Source: Halobacteriovorax sp.
GTDB lineage: Bacteria; Bdellovibrionota; Bacteriovoracia; Bacteriovoracales; Bacteriovoracaceae
DNA length: 64,000 bases
NCBI GenBank assembly: GCA_002720865.1
Contig: PBIO01000014.1
Coordinates: 434,001 to 498,000, forward strand
Direction: 5' to 3'
The position numbers and the translations under genes were made by a program. The notes beneath the pieces were generated by a model. It made no database searches, had not been told where the DNA came from, and was given only the letters and a program-made list of their open reading frames with translations. Below are positions 41,607-50,260 of this stretch, piece by piece (position 1 is the first letter of the stretch; the number at the start of each line of letters is the position of its first letter).

Positions 41607-41792
41607 CTAGAAGTCACTTGGACGAACAGTCTTACGTCCGTTAGCTGAACAACGATCTTGAGCGTCTTTAACCATTGCGTGAACTCTTTCGTTTAGTTTT
41701 TCAAGAGCGTCCGAAGAAACGTTTAATCCACCACTTTTAAGGGCGTCTTTTGTTTTTGATCCAACTAATAGCATGTCTTTTTCTTTACTCAT
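41607..41792 (-). CDS. Bacterial histone (histone-fold DNA-binding protein)
   Basis: 61-residue single histone fold: short helix (about 7-19), long central helix (about 26-50), then the signature R53-K54-T55-V56 and a last short helix ending D60-F61. R53, T55 and D60 correspond to the conserved RxT...D set of archaeal and eukaryotic histones (HMfB R52, T54, D59). Bdellovibrio Bd0055 is the same length and type; published work shows it is an abundant chromatin protein that binds DNA as a dimer. AGGAGAAA precedes the ATG. The N-terminal tail is short, without the lysine tail of eukaryotes. DNA-binding mode here is inferred. Confidence 0.85.
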   Translation of the reverse strand: MSKEKDMLLVGSKTKDALKSGGLNVSSDALEKLNERVHAMVKDAQDRCSANGRKTVRPSDF

Positions 41793-42061
41793 TATTTTCT
41801 CCTGTTTGGTTTTGAATTATTAATTCAATTTATTCTTATTAAGAAAGTCCATGAAATCAACCGAATTCTGCCGTTAAATGGCGTTTTCTTGCATTCTGCG
41901 TAGTGCTAGCGCAAGGGGCTATTTTTTTGCGTATAAGTTTTCAGCGAGTTTACGAATATTTGACGCAGCTTTTAGATGTCTATGGCATTTTTAAGTCAGG
42001 TATTTGCAATTTAGAAGGACTAAAACTAGGCTAATGTGACCTAAAAATAACGGAGGATAAA

Positions 42062-42667
42062 ATGAAAATCGCAAAATATTTAATCACGGCAATCTCACTT
42101 GTCTCACTATCAGTTTTTGCTAATGGAACTAAAGATAAGCTTCCATCAAAAAAGAGTTACAGTGTTGATACAAAAAAGAGTTCTATTGTTTGGACAGGTA
42201 AAAAAGTTACAGGTCAACACACTGGTACTTTAAAGATAAAGAGTGGAACACTTAAGTATGATGGATCAAATCTAACAGGTGGAGAATTTGTTATTGATAT
42301 GACTTCTATCAATACAACAGATCTTTCTGGAGAGTGGAAAGCTAAATTAGATGGGCATTTAAAAAACGATGACTTCTTTGCAACAGACAAGCATAAGACG
42401 GCTAAATTAGTTATTAAGGATGCTCAATTTGGTAAAGGTGGGCATTGGGATGTAAATGGTGACTTAACTATTAAAGGAATTACAAAACCTATAATGTTCA
42501 AAGCTAACGTAAATAAGAAGGGAACAATGGTAATGGCAAGTGCTGATATTAAGTTTAACCGTCTTGATTACGGCGTTAAGTACAAGTCAGGGAAGTTCTT
42601 CAAGGACCTTGGAGATAAAATGATTTATGATGACGTAGAATTAAAAGTTAACTTAACTGCAAAATAA
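42062..42667 (+). CDS. YceI family protein
   Basis: Periplasmic lipocalin-like beta-barrel that binds isoprenoid or other lipid chains. A signal peptide to about residue 20 (FANG), then the family pattern: VDTKKSSIVWTGKKVTGQHTGT, MTSINTTDLSG, LDGHLKNDDFF, LTIKGITKPI and LDYGVKY. Length 201 is normal. CGGAGGA precedes the ATG. The 270-base gap upstream, shared with the divergent histone gene, holds promoters for both but no clear further gene. Confidence 0.9.
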   Translation: MKIAKYLITAISLVSLSVFANGTKDKLPSKKSYSVDTKKSSIVWTGKKVTGQHTGTLKIKSGTLKYDGSNLTGGEFVIDMTSINTTDLSGEWKAKLDGHLKNDDFFATDKHKTAKLVIKDAQFGKGGHWDVNGDLTIKGITKPIMFKANVNKKGTMVMASADIKFNRLDYGVKYKSGKFFKDLGDKMIYDDVELKVNLTAK

Positions 42668-42670
42668 TAA

Positions 42671-42826
42671 TTAGAGGTCCTTCTTATCAGCTTGATCTTG
42701 AAGGGCCTCAAATTCTAAAGCCTCATTCTTTTCACTTTCAATTTCTTTAGCGCGATACTTCTTAGAGAGTATAAAAAGCGCGATCAAAATTATAACCATT
42801 AATATTACAATAAACTTTGCGGGCAT
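42671..42826 (-). CDS. Small single-pass membrane protein
   Basis: 51 residues from the ATG at 42826, which has AAGGAAA upstream; longer starts in the frame run into the previous gene. One N-terminal membrane helix (about residues 4-21, Ile/Leu/Val-rich) is followed by a charged Lys/Glu tail. It begins one base beyond the methyltransferase stop and is likely expressed with it. Function unknown. Confidence 0.55.
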   Translation of the reverse strand: MPAKFIVILMVIILIALFILSKKYRAKEIESEKNEALEFEALQDQADKKDL

Positions 42827-42827
42827 T

Positions 42828-43619
42828 TTATTTCCTTGGTCTATATATATGGGCATCAATCCTATGAGTAACGGTAAAGTTCTCAGGAACTAAATTCTTT
42901 AACAACTCTAAATGTTCATCATCAAACTTTTTAACATCCTCTGGAGATAGTGCTGCGCCAACTCCACGGCAGGCCCTGATCCTTCCGCACCAGCTCTCCC
43001 AAGTAAATGCAACTTCCTCGTCGTAAATAAAATGACCTGCAAGTTCGAATTCGTTTTGGGCCCAGGTGGGAAATTTTGGGATTTCGCCACTATAGCTATG
43101 GGCGGTCCAGTTTGGATTATGCTTTAAGATAAGTTCTTCTGTTTTTTTGGCAGTGTTATCTATTAAAGGCAACCAACAAAAATGTGAGGTAGAAAAAAGA
43201 CCGCCGTTCTTGAGCAGTCGCTTTATTTCAGGAATAACCTTTTCTTTATCAAAATATAAAAAGCATTGATTGGCAGTTATGGCTTCAAAGGAGTTGTCCT
43301 CAAAAGGAAGCTTGTTAGCATCCGAGGCGACAAAGTTAATTTCTAGCTTTTCGTCTTTCGCTAGAGAGCTTGCCATTGCAACTTGCTCGCTTGAAATATC
43401 AAGTCCAGTGACATTAGCGCCATTTTTTGCAAACTCTCTGGCCAGGACACCGGTACCAGTACCTAGGTCTAAAATGCTTTGATCTCGTAGACCGATTCCG
43501 CACTCTTGCATCTTTATATAAAAGGATGGCGGTGGTCCCGGTCTGTACTTAGCATAGTCCCGGGAAGTCTTTCCCCAATCGATGGTCATGCCTGGATCAA
43601 TATCATTTAAATTATGCAT
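42828..43619 (-). CDS. Class I SAM-dependent methyltransferase
   Basis: 263 residues, Methyltransf_11 type: motif I ILDLGTGTGVLAREFA at about 49-64, then VTGLDISSEQV, NKLPFEDNSFEAI and the motif III region with GGLFSTSHF. The substrate is a small molecule that cannot be told from sequence. A small membrane protein follows immediately. No ribosome-binding site of note is visible before the ATG. Confidence 0.88.
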   Translation of the reverse strand: MHNLNDIDPGMTIDWGKTSRDYAKYRPGPPPSFYIKMQECGIGLRDQSILDLGTGTGVLAREFAKNGANVTGLDISSEQVAMASSLAKDEKLEINFVASDANKLPFEDNSFEAITANQCFLYFDKEKVIPEIKRLLKNGGLFSTSHFCWLPLIDNTAKKTEELILKHNPNWTAHSYSGEIPKFPTWAQNEFELAGHFIYDEEVAFTWESWCGRIRACRGVGAALSPEDVKKFDDEHLELLKNLVPENFTVTHRIDAHIYRPRK

Positions 43620-43759
43620 GTTTATTGTTTAGCCACTGACTATCCTTTTGTCACTTTAAACATGGTAAACACCTGATATTTAATGCCCTAACTGGCAAAG
43701 GTTTTGCTCTATATAAAGGTAGACTAGCGTCCTGCTAGAAACAGTTTCCAGGAGGGAAT

Positions 43760-43981
43760 ATGTTAATCGAAGTCGGTCCAAGAACTATCGGAAAATGTAA
43801 TCTAAAATTCGAAGGTTGTACGGGTAGGAAGTTTTCTATCGTTAAGAAAGTCCTACTAGCTAAAGATGGGCAAACAGCTTGGGTTTGTCAGAGCTGTTTG
43901 ATTAGAAAAGTAAGGGATGATCGTAGGGAAGTTATGCAAGAGCCTAATCCTATGAAGAAAAAGCAAGAGCAAGAAGCTTAA
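43760..43981 (+). CDS. Small Cys-rich protein, possible zinc binding
   Basis: 73 residues. Two Cys groups, C-N-L-K-F-E-G-C and CQSC, could bind one zinc. The C-terminal half is Lys/Glu/Arg-rich. CCAGGAGGGA precedes the ATG. The stop overlaps the convergent GNAT gene by four bases. No family is recognised. Confidence 0.55.
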   Translation: MLIEVGPRTIGKCNLKFEGCTGRKFSIVKKVLLAKDGQTAWVCQSCLIRKVRDDRREVMQEPNPMKKKQEQEA

Positions 43982-44490
43982 AGCTCAACCCAATACCTCT
44001 GGGTCGGAACATCTCGGTCCTCATTATTTATCTCATCTTGTAAAACTCCACCGACTGAGAGGATGACTTTTTGTGATCCAATATTGGTGGAGTCGCAGGT
44101 GATAAGAGCTTTTTCAATATTTAGCTTTTTTGCAAGAGGGAGTACGGCCTTTAGCATCTGTTTCCCATGTCCTTGGCCACGGTATTTTTTACGTATTTCA
44201 TAACCAATATGTCCGCCAAACTTTTTAAGGGCATCTGTTAGTCTATGACGTATATCGATTCTCCCGATAAATTCTTCCCCTTCTACCCACCAGTACTCTG
44301 TTGCTGCTACCCAGCCCAAAGGAAGACCTAAGCCTTTTCTGGTTTTTTCAAATTCCTCAATATAATCTTCAAATCTATTCTCTAAAAATTCTCTATCAAG
44401 ATCGGGCCACAAATCTTCGATTTGAAACTCAACAAGGGCCTTCATATAGCTTTCCTTGTATTTTATATTTGGAAGAACTAATCGAGGCAT
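43978..44490 (-). CDS. GNAT acetyltransferase
   Basis: 170-residue GNAT fold. The acetyl-CoA pyrophosphate-binding motif is RGQGHGKQML (Q/RxxGxG/A), preceded by the strand HIGYEIRKKYRG and followed by IEKALITCDSTNIGSQKVI. Close to the family that acetylates small molecules or protein N termini; the substrate is unknown. Its start overlaps the end of the upstream NUDIX gene by 13 bases. Confidence 0.85.
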   Translation of the reverse strand: MPRLVLPNIKYKESYMKALVEFQIEDLWPDLDREFLENRFEDYIEEFEKTRKGLGLPLGWVAATEYWWVEGEEFIGRIDIRHRLTDALKKFGGHIGYEIRKKYRGQGHGKQMLKAVLPLAKKLNIEKALITCDSTNIGSQKVILSVGGVLQDEINNEDRDVPTQRYWVEL

Positions 44491-44996
44491 AGTAGCCCTC
44501 TTTCTAGTTTCTCCTTTAGTAAGAAGAAGCCCAAGTTATCAAAAAACATTGGAATCTCTCCGGAAAGATTCATGCTGATAAGTTCGTCCATCGTAAATGC
44601 CTTTAACTCCATAACGACATCTCCGTCGGGATTGGGGATGGGGTCGTGAATTAGACCTTTTGCTAGCACAAAGTAGCGAGAAGTGTTTAAGGTCCCGTTA
44701 TGGTGAGCTTCACCAATAAGCTCGAAACTTTCGGCCCTATAACCTGCTTCTTCCTGGAGCTCTTTTGAAGCGTTTTCCTGCCAGCTCTCATTATCCTCAA
44801 GAAAGCCTGTGACAGGCTTCCACCTATAAGGAGTCTCCTCATGGGGCCTTCTCTCCTTCATAATTAGAATCTTGCCTTCTGGGGTAATGGGAAAGGTAAC
44901 AACGGCCTTTCTGGTATAAGTCTTTTCATATACCTTGCCGTCTATTTCCTGTTCAGTGACCCTAAGTACGTAATTTCCCTTATAAACCTCTTTCAT
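44478..44996 (-). CDS. NUDIX hydrolase, ADP-ribose pyrophosphatase-like
   Basis: 172 residues, likely splitting ADP-ribose or a similar nucleotide sugar. NUDIX box at 64-86: G64, E70, then K78 in place of the usual Arg, E79-L80, E82-E83, G85-Y86. The Arg-to-Lys change could weaken or alter activity. The metal-binding glutamates are present. Overlap of 13 bases with the GNAT gene shows a two-gene operon. Confidence 0.8.
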   Translation of the reverse strand: MKEVYKGNYVLRVTEQEIDGKVYEKTYTRKAVVTFPITPEGKILIMKERRPHEETPYRWKPVTGFLEDNESWQENASKELQEEAGYRAESFELIGEAHHNGTLNTSRYFVLAKGLIHDPIPNPDGDVVMELKAFTMDELISMNLSGEIPMFFDNLGFFLLKEKLERGLLCLD

Positions 44997-45151
44997 ATGC
45001 TCTTCCTTGATTGGCTAGATTTTAGACAGTCTGTAATGAATCATCCATTTTTTACAGGGACCCAACCTATTTTTAGGCACTTATAGGAGATATTTTTGGC
45101 ATATCTCGTGCAATTAACAAAATATATAGATTTTAAATCAGAGAGGAAACT

Positions 45152-45958
45152 ATGAGAGCGTTTAACCTTTTAGCACTTACTTTAGCAACTACCCTTAGTG
45201 TTTCTGCGTTTGCAGGAGATAAGGATAGAAACATTTGTGATGATCTAATCGAGCAAGGAGCCTCTAAGGGTGATATCGCCCAGTGTTTTGATGCTTTTGG
45301 AAAATCAAAATATAGAAAGAAGCTGGAAAAAGAAGCTAAAGAAAGAGGTGAGCAAATTGCCGCCACTGAAGCTGAGCAAGCTAGACTTGATGCTGAAAAA
45401 GAAGCTGAAAGAAAGAAATACATTATTAAACATTTTGAAGGTGAAGACCTAATGTATCTAAAGTTCGCTCATTTTGTAGCGGTTAAGTATACAGACGAAA
45501 GCATGGGATCAGATGAGACTGTTGATAATAAAATGACAAGCCCAAAAGAGCTTTGTGAGTACTTAGGATTTGAAGATGCAATTTCTTCTAAAGAAAATGT
45601 TGGATACAAGCTAAGTGAGAGAATTTCAGATTACGAAAACCAAGATTACAAAGGTATTTATGTAAACTGGCAAGGTAAGATGAAGGAAGTTAAGTGGAAA
45701 GATAGTGACCCAGCAAGTGTAAAGCACTACACGAAGATTGCTTGTAAGAGACTTAGAAAGTCAGACGAGCAAGTACAGTCTGAAGCATTACAGAACGCAA
45801 TCAGACTTGTTATCTCAGCTCAAGAAAAGCCAGAAGCACAAGAGCAAGGTGAAGAGCAAGTAGACTCAGGAAGACAAGAAACAGAATCTGAACTAAGAGT
45901 AAGAAGACTTCTAGAAGGAAAAACAAGAAGAAACTCAGATCGTTTCACACATAAATAA
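45152..45958 (+). CDS. Secreted protein with helical charged N-terminal half
   Basis: 268 residues; signal peptide to about residue 21 (SAFA). The mature part starts with a helical Ala/Glu/Lys-rich coiled region (about 35-90), then a more folded middle with Trp and Tyr, and a polar Glu/Gln/Arg tail. GAGAGGAAA precedes the ATG. A terminator follows. Family not recognised; neighbours are likewise secreted proteins. Confidence 0.6.
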   Translation: MRAFNLLALTLATTLSVSAFAGDKDRNICDDLIEQGASKGDIAQCFDAFGKSKYRKKLEKEAKERGEQIAATEAEQARLDAEKEAERKKYIIKHFEGEDLMYLKFAHFVAVKYTDESMGSDETVDNKMTSPKELCEYLGFEDAISSKENVGYKLSERISDYENQDYKGIYVNWQGKMKEVKWKDSDPASVKHYTKIACKRLRKSDEQVQSEALQNAIRLVISAQEKPEAQEQGEEQVDSGRQETESELRVRRLLEGKTRRNSDRFTHK

Positions 45959-45991
45959 GAAGAGAAAATAGAAATATAGTGAGAAAAATTA

Positions 45992-46015
45992 AGGCCGCGA
46001 CTGCGGCCTTTTTTT
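45992..46015 (+). terminator. Rho-independent terminator
   Basis: AGGCCGC / GCGGCCT stem around GACT, then seven T residues; 33 bases after the preceding stop. Confidence 0.9.
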
Positions 46016-46031
46016 ATGGTCAGGATGGAGT

Positions 46032-46769
46032 TTAAAGTTCCCAGCCGTCGTAATAATCCATTTCATAAATATGATTATAGTCCCGCTCATCGATGCTTTG
46101 GTTGTAATAATCGATGATAACTTTTGTAAAACTAGAGCGCCTTTCATCGCCGTTTATCAAAGTTCTTTGAGTTACTGGATATGGAACCCACAAGAAACTA
46201 TCAGCTAGATGAGTAGCGTCGTTAACTACATTGTAAGTCGTACCACGGATATTTAACGATAGGGTTGTTTTAAAAACGCCGGCTTTTTGAGTTCTAAAGC
46301 TTGTCTCACCAACGTAGTTTTGAGTACAAAAATTAACGATATTGCGATCATCAAAAACATCTCTTAGATAATTACATTTTTTTGTAACGGCTTTTAAATA
46401 AAGTTCTTGAAGTTTTACAGCAGGAACTCGGTAAATAGTTTCGTCAATTTTTGAGTTTCCACATTGGGAAACAGGTCCTTTGCTTAAATTCCAAACATCC
46501 TTTGAGTAGACCTTAACTAATTTGGCGTTACTATTAATGACAACTCTTTCTCCGTAAGCATAGTTGTAGGAGCACAGATCATTTATTGTAATCTGCATAT
46601 CTTGAAAGATATTTACTGTTTCACCTTTCTTGGCGACTCCATACTTGCTAATTTGATCTTGATAGCCTCGAGTAAACTCGTCTACGGTTTTACCTTGGCT
46701 TCCTGTGATAACTTCATCTTTTCCACAGCCCACTAAAAGTAGGAGTGAGATAATTAATCCTATTTTCAT
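46032..46769 (-). CDS. Lipoprotein of unknown function
   Basis: 245 residues from the ATG at 46769, which has GGAGG eight bases before. The N terminus, ISLLLLVGC, is a lipobox, so the mature chain is lipid-anchored from Cys. The rest has several Cys, Tyr and Asn, without a known domain, and ends in an aspartate/tyrosine-rich tail. Convergent with the gene ending at 45958. Confidence 0.6.
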   Translation of the reverse strand: MKIGLIISLLLLVGCGKDEVITGSQGKTVDEFTRGYQDQISKYGVAKKGETVNIFQDMQITINDLCSYNYAYGERVVINSNAKLVKVYSKDVWNLSKGPVSQCGNSKIDETIYRVPAVKLQELYLKAVTKKCNYLRDVFDDRNIVNFCTQNYVGETSFRTQKAGVFKTTLSLNIRGTTYNVVNDATHLADSFLWVPYPVTQRTLINGDERRSSFTKVIIDYYNQSIDERDYNHIYEMDYYDGWEL

Positions 46770-46852
46770 ACTTGCCTCCTGCAAAATGATGAAAAATTAA
46801 ATCAAGAGGTGTTTAAAAAGGCAAATAGGGGAATAAGTACTGGATTTTACGC

Positions 46853-46879
46853 AAAAAAGCCCCGCATTTGCGAGGCTTT
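46853..46879 (-). terminator. Rho-independent terminator after Cys-repeat protein
   Basis: Minus strand AAAGCCTCGC / GCGGGGCTTT with one mismatch and a four-base loop, then six T residues. It lies 25 bases after the stop at 46904. Confidence 0.85.
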
Positions 46880-46903
46880 ATCTACTCTCTTCTCTCTATT
46901 TAA

Positions 46904-47668
46904 TTAGTTACAGTTAGAAACCTCAACTCCCCAAGAACATCTGTATGCTTTTTGAGTCTCTTTAAGAGCATTGTATTCAGCTTCTACAGTTGAACGACCT
47001 GAAGCACCTTTTGAGTATCTCATGTCAACTTGACCATTAGACTTTGTACAAGCAGCTACACAGTAGTTAGCAGCTTCAAAACTTTGGGCCTGGCAAGAAA
47101 CTTTCTTAACACCCCATGAACAACGGTAATCACTTTGAGTTTTACTGATGGCCTGAGACTCTGCTTCTAGTTCAAACATAGCTTCAGCTCCACCTAGGTA
47201 ACGTAAATCAGTTTTACCATTTGATGTAGTACATGCAGCTGAACAAAAATAACCATTGTTATTTGGGAATGGAGGGTTTTGTCCTTCACACTCTTCTAAA
47301 CGAATTCTTAAATCATCATTTGATTGTCTTAGGAATCTATTATCTTCTTGCGCAAGTCTAAGATCTTGGCGAGCTTGTTGTAACTCTCTTCTTAATCTTG
47401 CAGTCTCTCCAAAGTCTGGAGTAGGTGTAATCTGACGACAAAGTCTAAGCTCTTCTCTAGTTTGACGAAGCTCTCTTCTTAGTCTTCTTGTTTCTTGTCC
47501 ATTTCCAGGAACATTATTAAGACGACATTGACTTAACTCAGCTTCAGTTGACTGAAGTGTCGTTTGAATGTTTCTTAAATTTTTCACACATCTTGCTAGA
47601 CGGTCATTTGCTTGTGCTGTGCTGGCAACAAAGGCCAAGGCCGTAAGACCTATAAGTAGGTTTTTCAT
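46904..47668 (-). CDS. Secreted coiled-coil protein with two Cys-rich repeats
   Basis: 254 residues. Signal peptide to about residue 20. Residues 25-130 form a coiled coil with LRRELRQ-type repeats. The C-terminal half has two copies of about 50 residues: YFCSAACTTSNGKTDLRYL...YRCSWGVKKVSC and NYCVAACTKSNGQVDMRYS...YRCSWGVEVSNC, four Cys each. The repeats look like a small disulfide-bonded module, and the coiled coil would oligomerise it. Family not known to me. A terminator follows. Function unknown. Confidence 0.65.
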   Translation of the reverse strand: MKNLLIGLTALAFVASTAQANDRLARCVKNLRNIQTTLQSTEAELSQCRLNNVPGNGQETRRLRRELRQTREELRLCRQITPTPDFGETARLRRELQQARQDLRLAQEDNRFLRQSNDDLRIRLEECEGQNPPFPNNNGYFCSAACTTSNGKTDLRYLGGAEAMFELEAESQAISKTQSDYRCSWGVKKVSCQAQSFEAANYCVAACTKSNGQVDMRYSKGASGRSTVEAEYNALKETQKAYRCSWGVEVSNCN

Positions 47669-47768
47669 ATTCTCTCTCCCAGTAGAATTATGCTTTCTCC
47701 AAAGCAGTGGGAAAGTACCATGTTTTTAATTTTTCAAAAGATAGCTTGTAATATTGACACGAGTTGTC

Positions 47769-48170
47769 TTAATCCACTTTTTCGAAGCAAACCCATTGTA
47801 ATTGTTGAGGTTTTGTTAAGAAAATCAGCTCATCATCCTCTAAAGAAATCAACTCTTCATGCCTGATTTCTCGAATATTATCGCAGGCAAATTCAGGGGA
47901 CCATCTCACCTCTACCTCTTCAGAAGAGAAGTTGTAGAGAACCAAGGCCATATTCTTTTTATCTGGAGCAATCTTAAAAAAAGAGATGACTCGCTCATCG
48001 ATAAGAAAATCCATTTTCTCCGATCCTTCCTTGAAGGCCGGATGAGAGCTAAAGTCTGGACTTTGAGCTATTAGACTCGGCTTTTGTTCAAAACGCTCAA
48101 GACGAATGAGATATTCTTCAGTGAAGTCGTTACCAAAAGTTTCTTTAAGTCTTATCTCAAGTTCTTCCAT
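47769..48170 (-). CDS. Possible remnant of a glycoside hydrolase C-terminal domain
   Basis: About 133 residues from an ATG at 48170 (a TTG at 48236 is also possible). A segment with SHPAFKEG, then VISFFK, MALVLYNFSSEEVEV and a C-terminal TKPQQLQWVCFE resembles the C-terminal part of GH13 sucrose-phosphorylase-like enzymes, where SHPAF precedes the terminal beta-sandwich. The catalytic barrel is absent. It may be a decayed gene or a stand-alone domain. The assignment rests on this pattern only. It is divergent to the SDR gene. Confidence 0.35.
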   Translation of the reverse strand: MEELEIRLKETFGNDFTEEYLIRLERFEQKPSLIAQSPDFSSHPAFKEGSEKMDFLIDERVISFFKIAPDKKNMALVLYNFSSEEVEVRWSPEFACDNIREIRHEELISLEDDELIFLTKPQQLQWVCFEKVD

Positions 48171-48265
48171 AGTCGGTCCAAAATAAGTGTAATCAAGATA
48201 AGCTTTATGGTGACATAAAGGCCACAAGTTGACCAATGGGCTAAAGACTTATTAATCTCTAAGGA

Positions 48266-49246
48266 ATGGAAAAGAAAACAGCACTTATTACCGGAGGGGC
48301 CGGCTTTATTGGAAGCCACCTCGCAGACTACTGCCTAGAGCAAGGGCTAGAGGTCACTGTAATAGATGATTTAAGCCATTCGACAATCAAGAATTTAGAT
48401 GGATTCAAAGTAAATTTTGTAAAGGCTGATATTAGAGATCTATCTTCGGTTGAAGCAGAGTTTGAAAAAGCAGACTATATTTTTCATCTGGCTGGCTTGG
48501 CGGATATTGTACCCTCCATTGAAAATGCGCCGCTTTATCATGATGTTAATGTAAACGGTACGGTAAATATTTTAGAACTTGTTAAAAAATATGGCTGTGA
48601 AAAATTTGTCTATGCGGCCTCTTCTTCTTGTTATGGAATTCCTAATAATTACCCCACAGATGAAAGTGAAATTATTAATCCTATGTACCCCTATGCTCTA
48701 ACAAAAAAATTAGGAGAAGATTATGTTCTTCATTATTCAAAGGTCTATGGATTTGAAGCCATCTCTTTAAGGCTTTTCAACGCCTATGGAACGAGATCAA
48801 GAACGAATGGAACTTACGGTGCTGTCTTTGGAACATTTTTGGCCCAAAAACTAGCAGGGAAACCATTTACGGTCGTAGGGGATGGAACTCAAAAGAGAGA
48901 TTTTATTTATGCTACTGATGTGGCCAGAGCCTTTTATTTAGCGAGCCAGTCAAAGTTAAATGGAGAAGTTATAAATATCGGAGCAGGGAAACCGCAATCT
49001 GTGAATAAACTGGTTGAACTTTTAGGAGGAGAAAAAGTTTATATTCCTAAAAGACCAGGAGAGCCTGAACAAACTTTTGCCAATATTAAAAAAGCAAAAG
49101 AATTACTTAACTGGTCTCCGGAGATAAGTTTTGAAGAGGGAGTCTCAATTATTTTAGATAATATTGATTACTGGAAAGACGCCCCTGTGTGGACAAAAGA
49201 GACAATTGAAAAGGCAACATCAAGCTGGTTTAAGCATCTCTCTTAG
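48266..49246 (+). CDS. NAD-dependent sugar epimerase/dehydratase (extended SDR)
   Basis: 326 residues acting on a nucleotide-sugar, probably UDP-glucose/galactose type. GGAGFIGSHLAD at the N terminus binds NAD. The catalytic Ser-Tyr-Lys set is present, with Ser in AASSSCYG and YALTK. It is at the edge of the surface-glycan locus. Its 3' end overlaps the convergent radical SAM gene by 17 bases. Exact sugar unknown. Confidence 0.85.
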   Translation: MEKKTALITGGAGFIGSHLADYCLEQGLEVTVIDDLSHSTIKNLDGFKVNFVKADIRDLSSVEAEFEKADYIFHLAGLADIVPSIENAPLYHDVNVNGTVNILELVKKYGCEKFVYAASSSCYGIPNNYPTDESEIINPMYPYALTKKLGEDYVLHYSKVYGFEAISLRLFNAYGTRSRTNGTYGAVFGTFLAQKLAGKPFTVVGDGTQKRDFIYATDVARAFYLASQSKLNGEVINIGAGKPQSVNKLVELLGGEKVYIPKRPGEPEQTFANIKKAKELLNWSPEISFEEGVSIILDNIDYWKDAPVWTKETIEKATSSWFKHLS

Positions 49247-50213
49247 CTAGAATCTCTGTTATGTTTCTATGAATCGTCTTCAAGGCGAAAGCTTTTTCTT
49301 CATGAATATGAGGAGCGATTTCATCTTTAATTGATTCAAGGGCCTTTGCCGAAAGATGTTTGATTGATAGATCACTTGGTTGCTCAAGTAATATAAAAGA
49401 TGGATCTAGGTTTTTCTTAAGGCAAAATTTATAAAAAGGTAAAACCTCATTCAGATTTTGGGATTGAACCACAAAATCTAATCTTAGAAAAAGTGAAGGA
49501 CGCTCTTTTTCTCTATATTCAATTAAATCATCGATGGCCTTAAGGATTTGCTTAAAGTCTCCCTTTCTTCTTATTCTAAAGTAGGTGTCTGGTAAAATAG
49601 CATCAATGCTTATAGTGATTACACCTAACTTAATTTTATCAAGATAGTCTTTTATCTTTCCGCCAAAGTTCCAATTAGCATTAGTGGTAAAATTCCATTT
49701 GCAATCTTTGTTAACTCTAGAGACCTCATCTATTAGCTTGAACGTATCTCCTTGGATAAAGGGCTCTCCTCCCAGCATGTCTATTTCTTCAAGAAAGGGA
49801 AAAACTTCCTTTGGGCCATCATTCCAAAAAGTTGTTTCGTCATATTTGCCGTTATCACCCATCCAGACATGGCACATGATGCATTCTAAATTGCATTTAC
49901 CATTTAAGCGTAGATCTAATTTCTTAATTGATCCTGATTGAATTTTTTTCTTTTCAACCTTATCGTTAAAGTTTTTATAGAATTCATGACAAGATTTAGT
50001 AGCAATATTTTTTTGGCAGGTTCTTATTTTACCCGATAAAAACTCTTCTCTTAGAGATTGTAATTTTTCGCAATTCCAAAACTCTTCCAGAGACATGTCA
50101 TTTATATCTCCAAGTTCAAAGTCCTCTAGGAGACAACACGGATGAACTTTACCCTCATAACTGAGCATAAGTTCTCTAAAAGGTCTGGAGCAAAATGGTG
50201 TATCTTTTGTCAT
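49230..50213 (-). CDS. Radical SAM protein with N-terminal Cys-rich (twitch/SPASM-like) region
   Basis: 327 residues. The radical SAM 4Fe-4S motif C107-X3-C111-X2-C114 begins the core. Before it, residues 8-75 carry a SPASM/twitch-like set (C8, C26-C27, C66, C75) that could hold an auxiliary cluster; in most relatives this lies after the core. Close in sequence to the protein at 61472-62587. It would probably modify a sugar or a peptide; substrate unknown. Confidence 0.7.
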   Translation of the reverse strand: MTKDTPFCSRPFRELMLSYEGKVHPCCLLEDFELGDINDMSLEEFWNCEKLQSLREEFLSGKIRTCQKNIATKSCHEFYKNFNDKVEKKKIQSGSIKKLDLRLNGKCNLECIMCHVWMGDNGKYDETTFWNDGPKEVFPFLEEIDMLGGEPFIQGDTFKLIDEVSRVNKDCKWNFTTNANWNFGGKIKDYLDKIKLGVITISIDAILPDTYFRIRRKGDFKQILKAIDDLIEYREKERPSLFLRLDFVVQSQNLNEVLPFYKFCLKKNLDPSFILLEQPSDLSIKHLSAKALESIKDEIAPHIHEEKAFALKTIHRNITEILAKRDA

Positions 50214-50260
50214 ACTATGGTTATACTTTTAATGATCCGCACCATTAATAGTCGCAAGAT

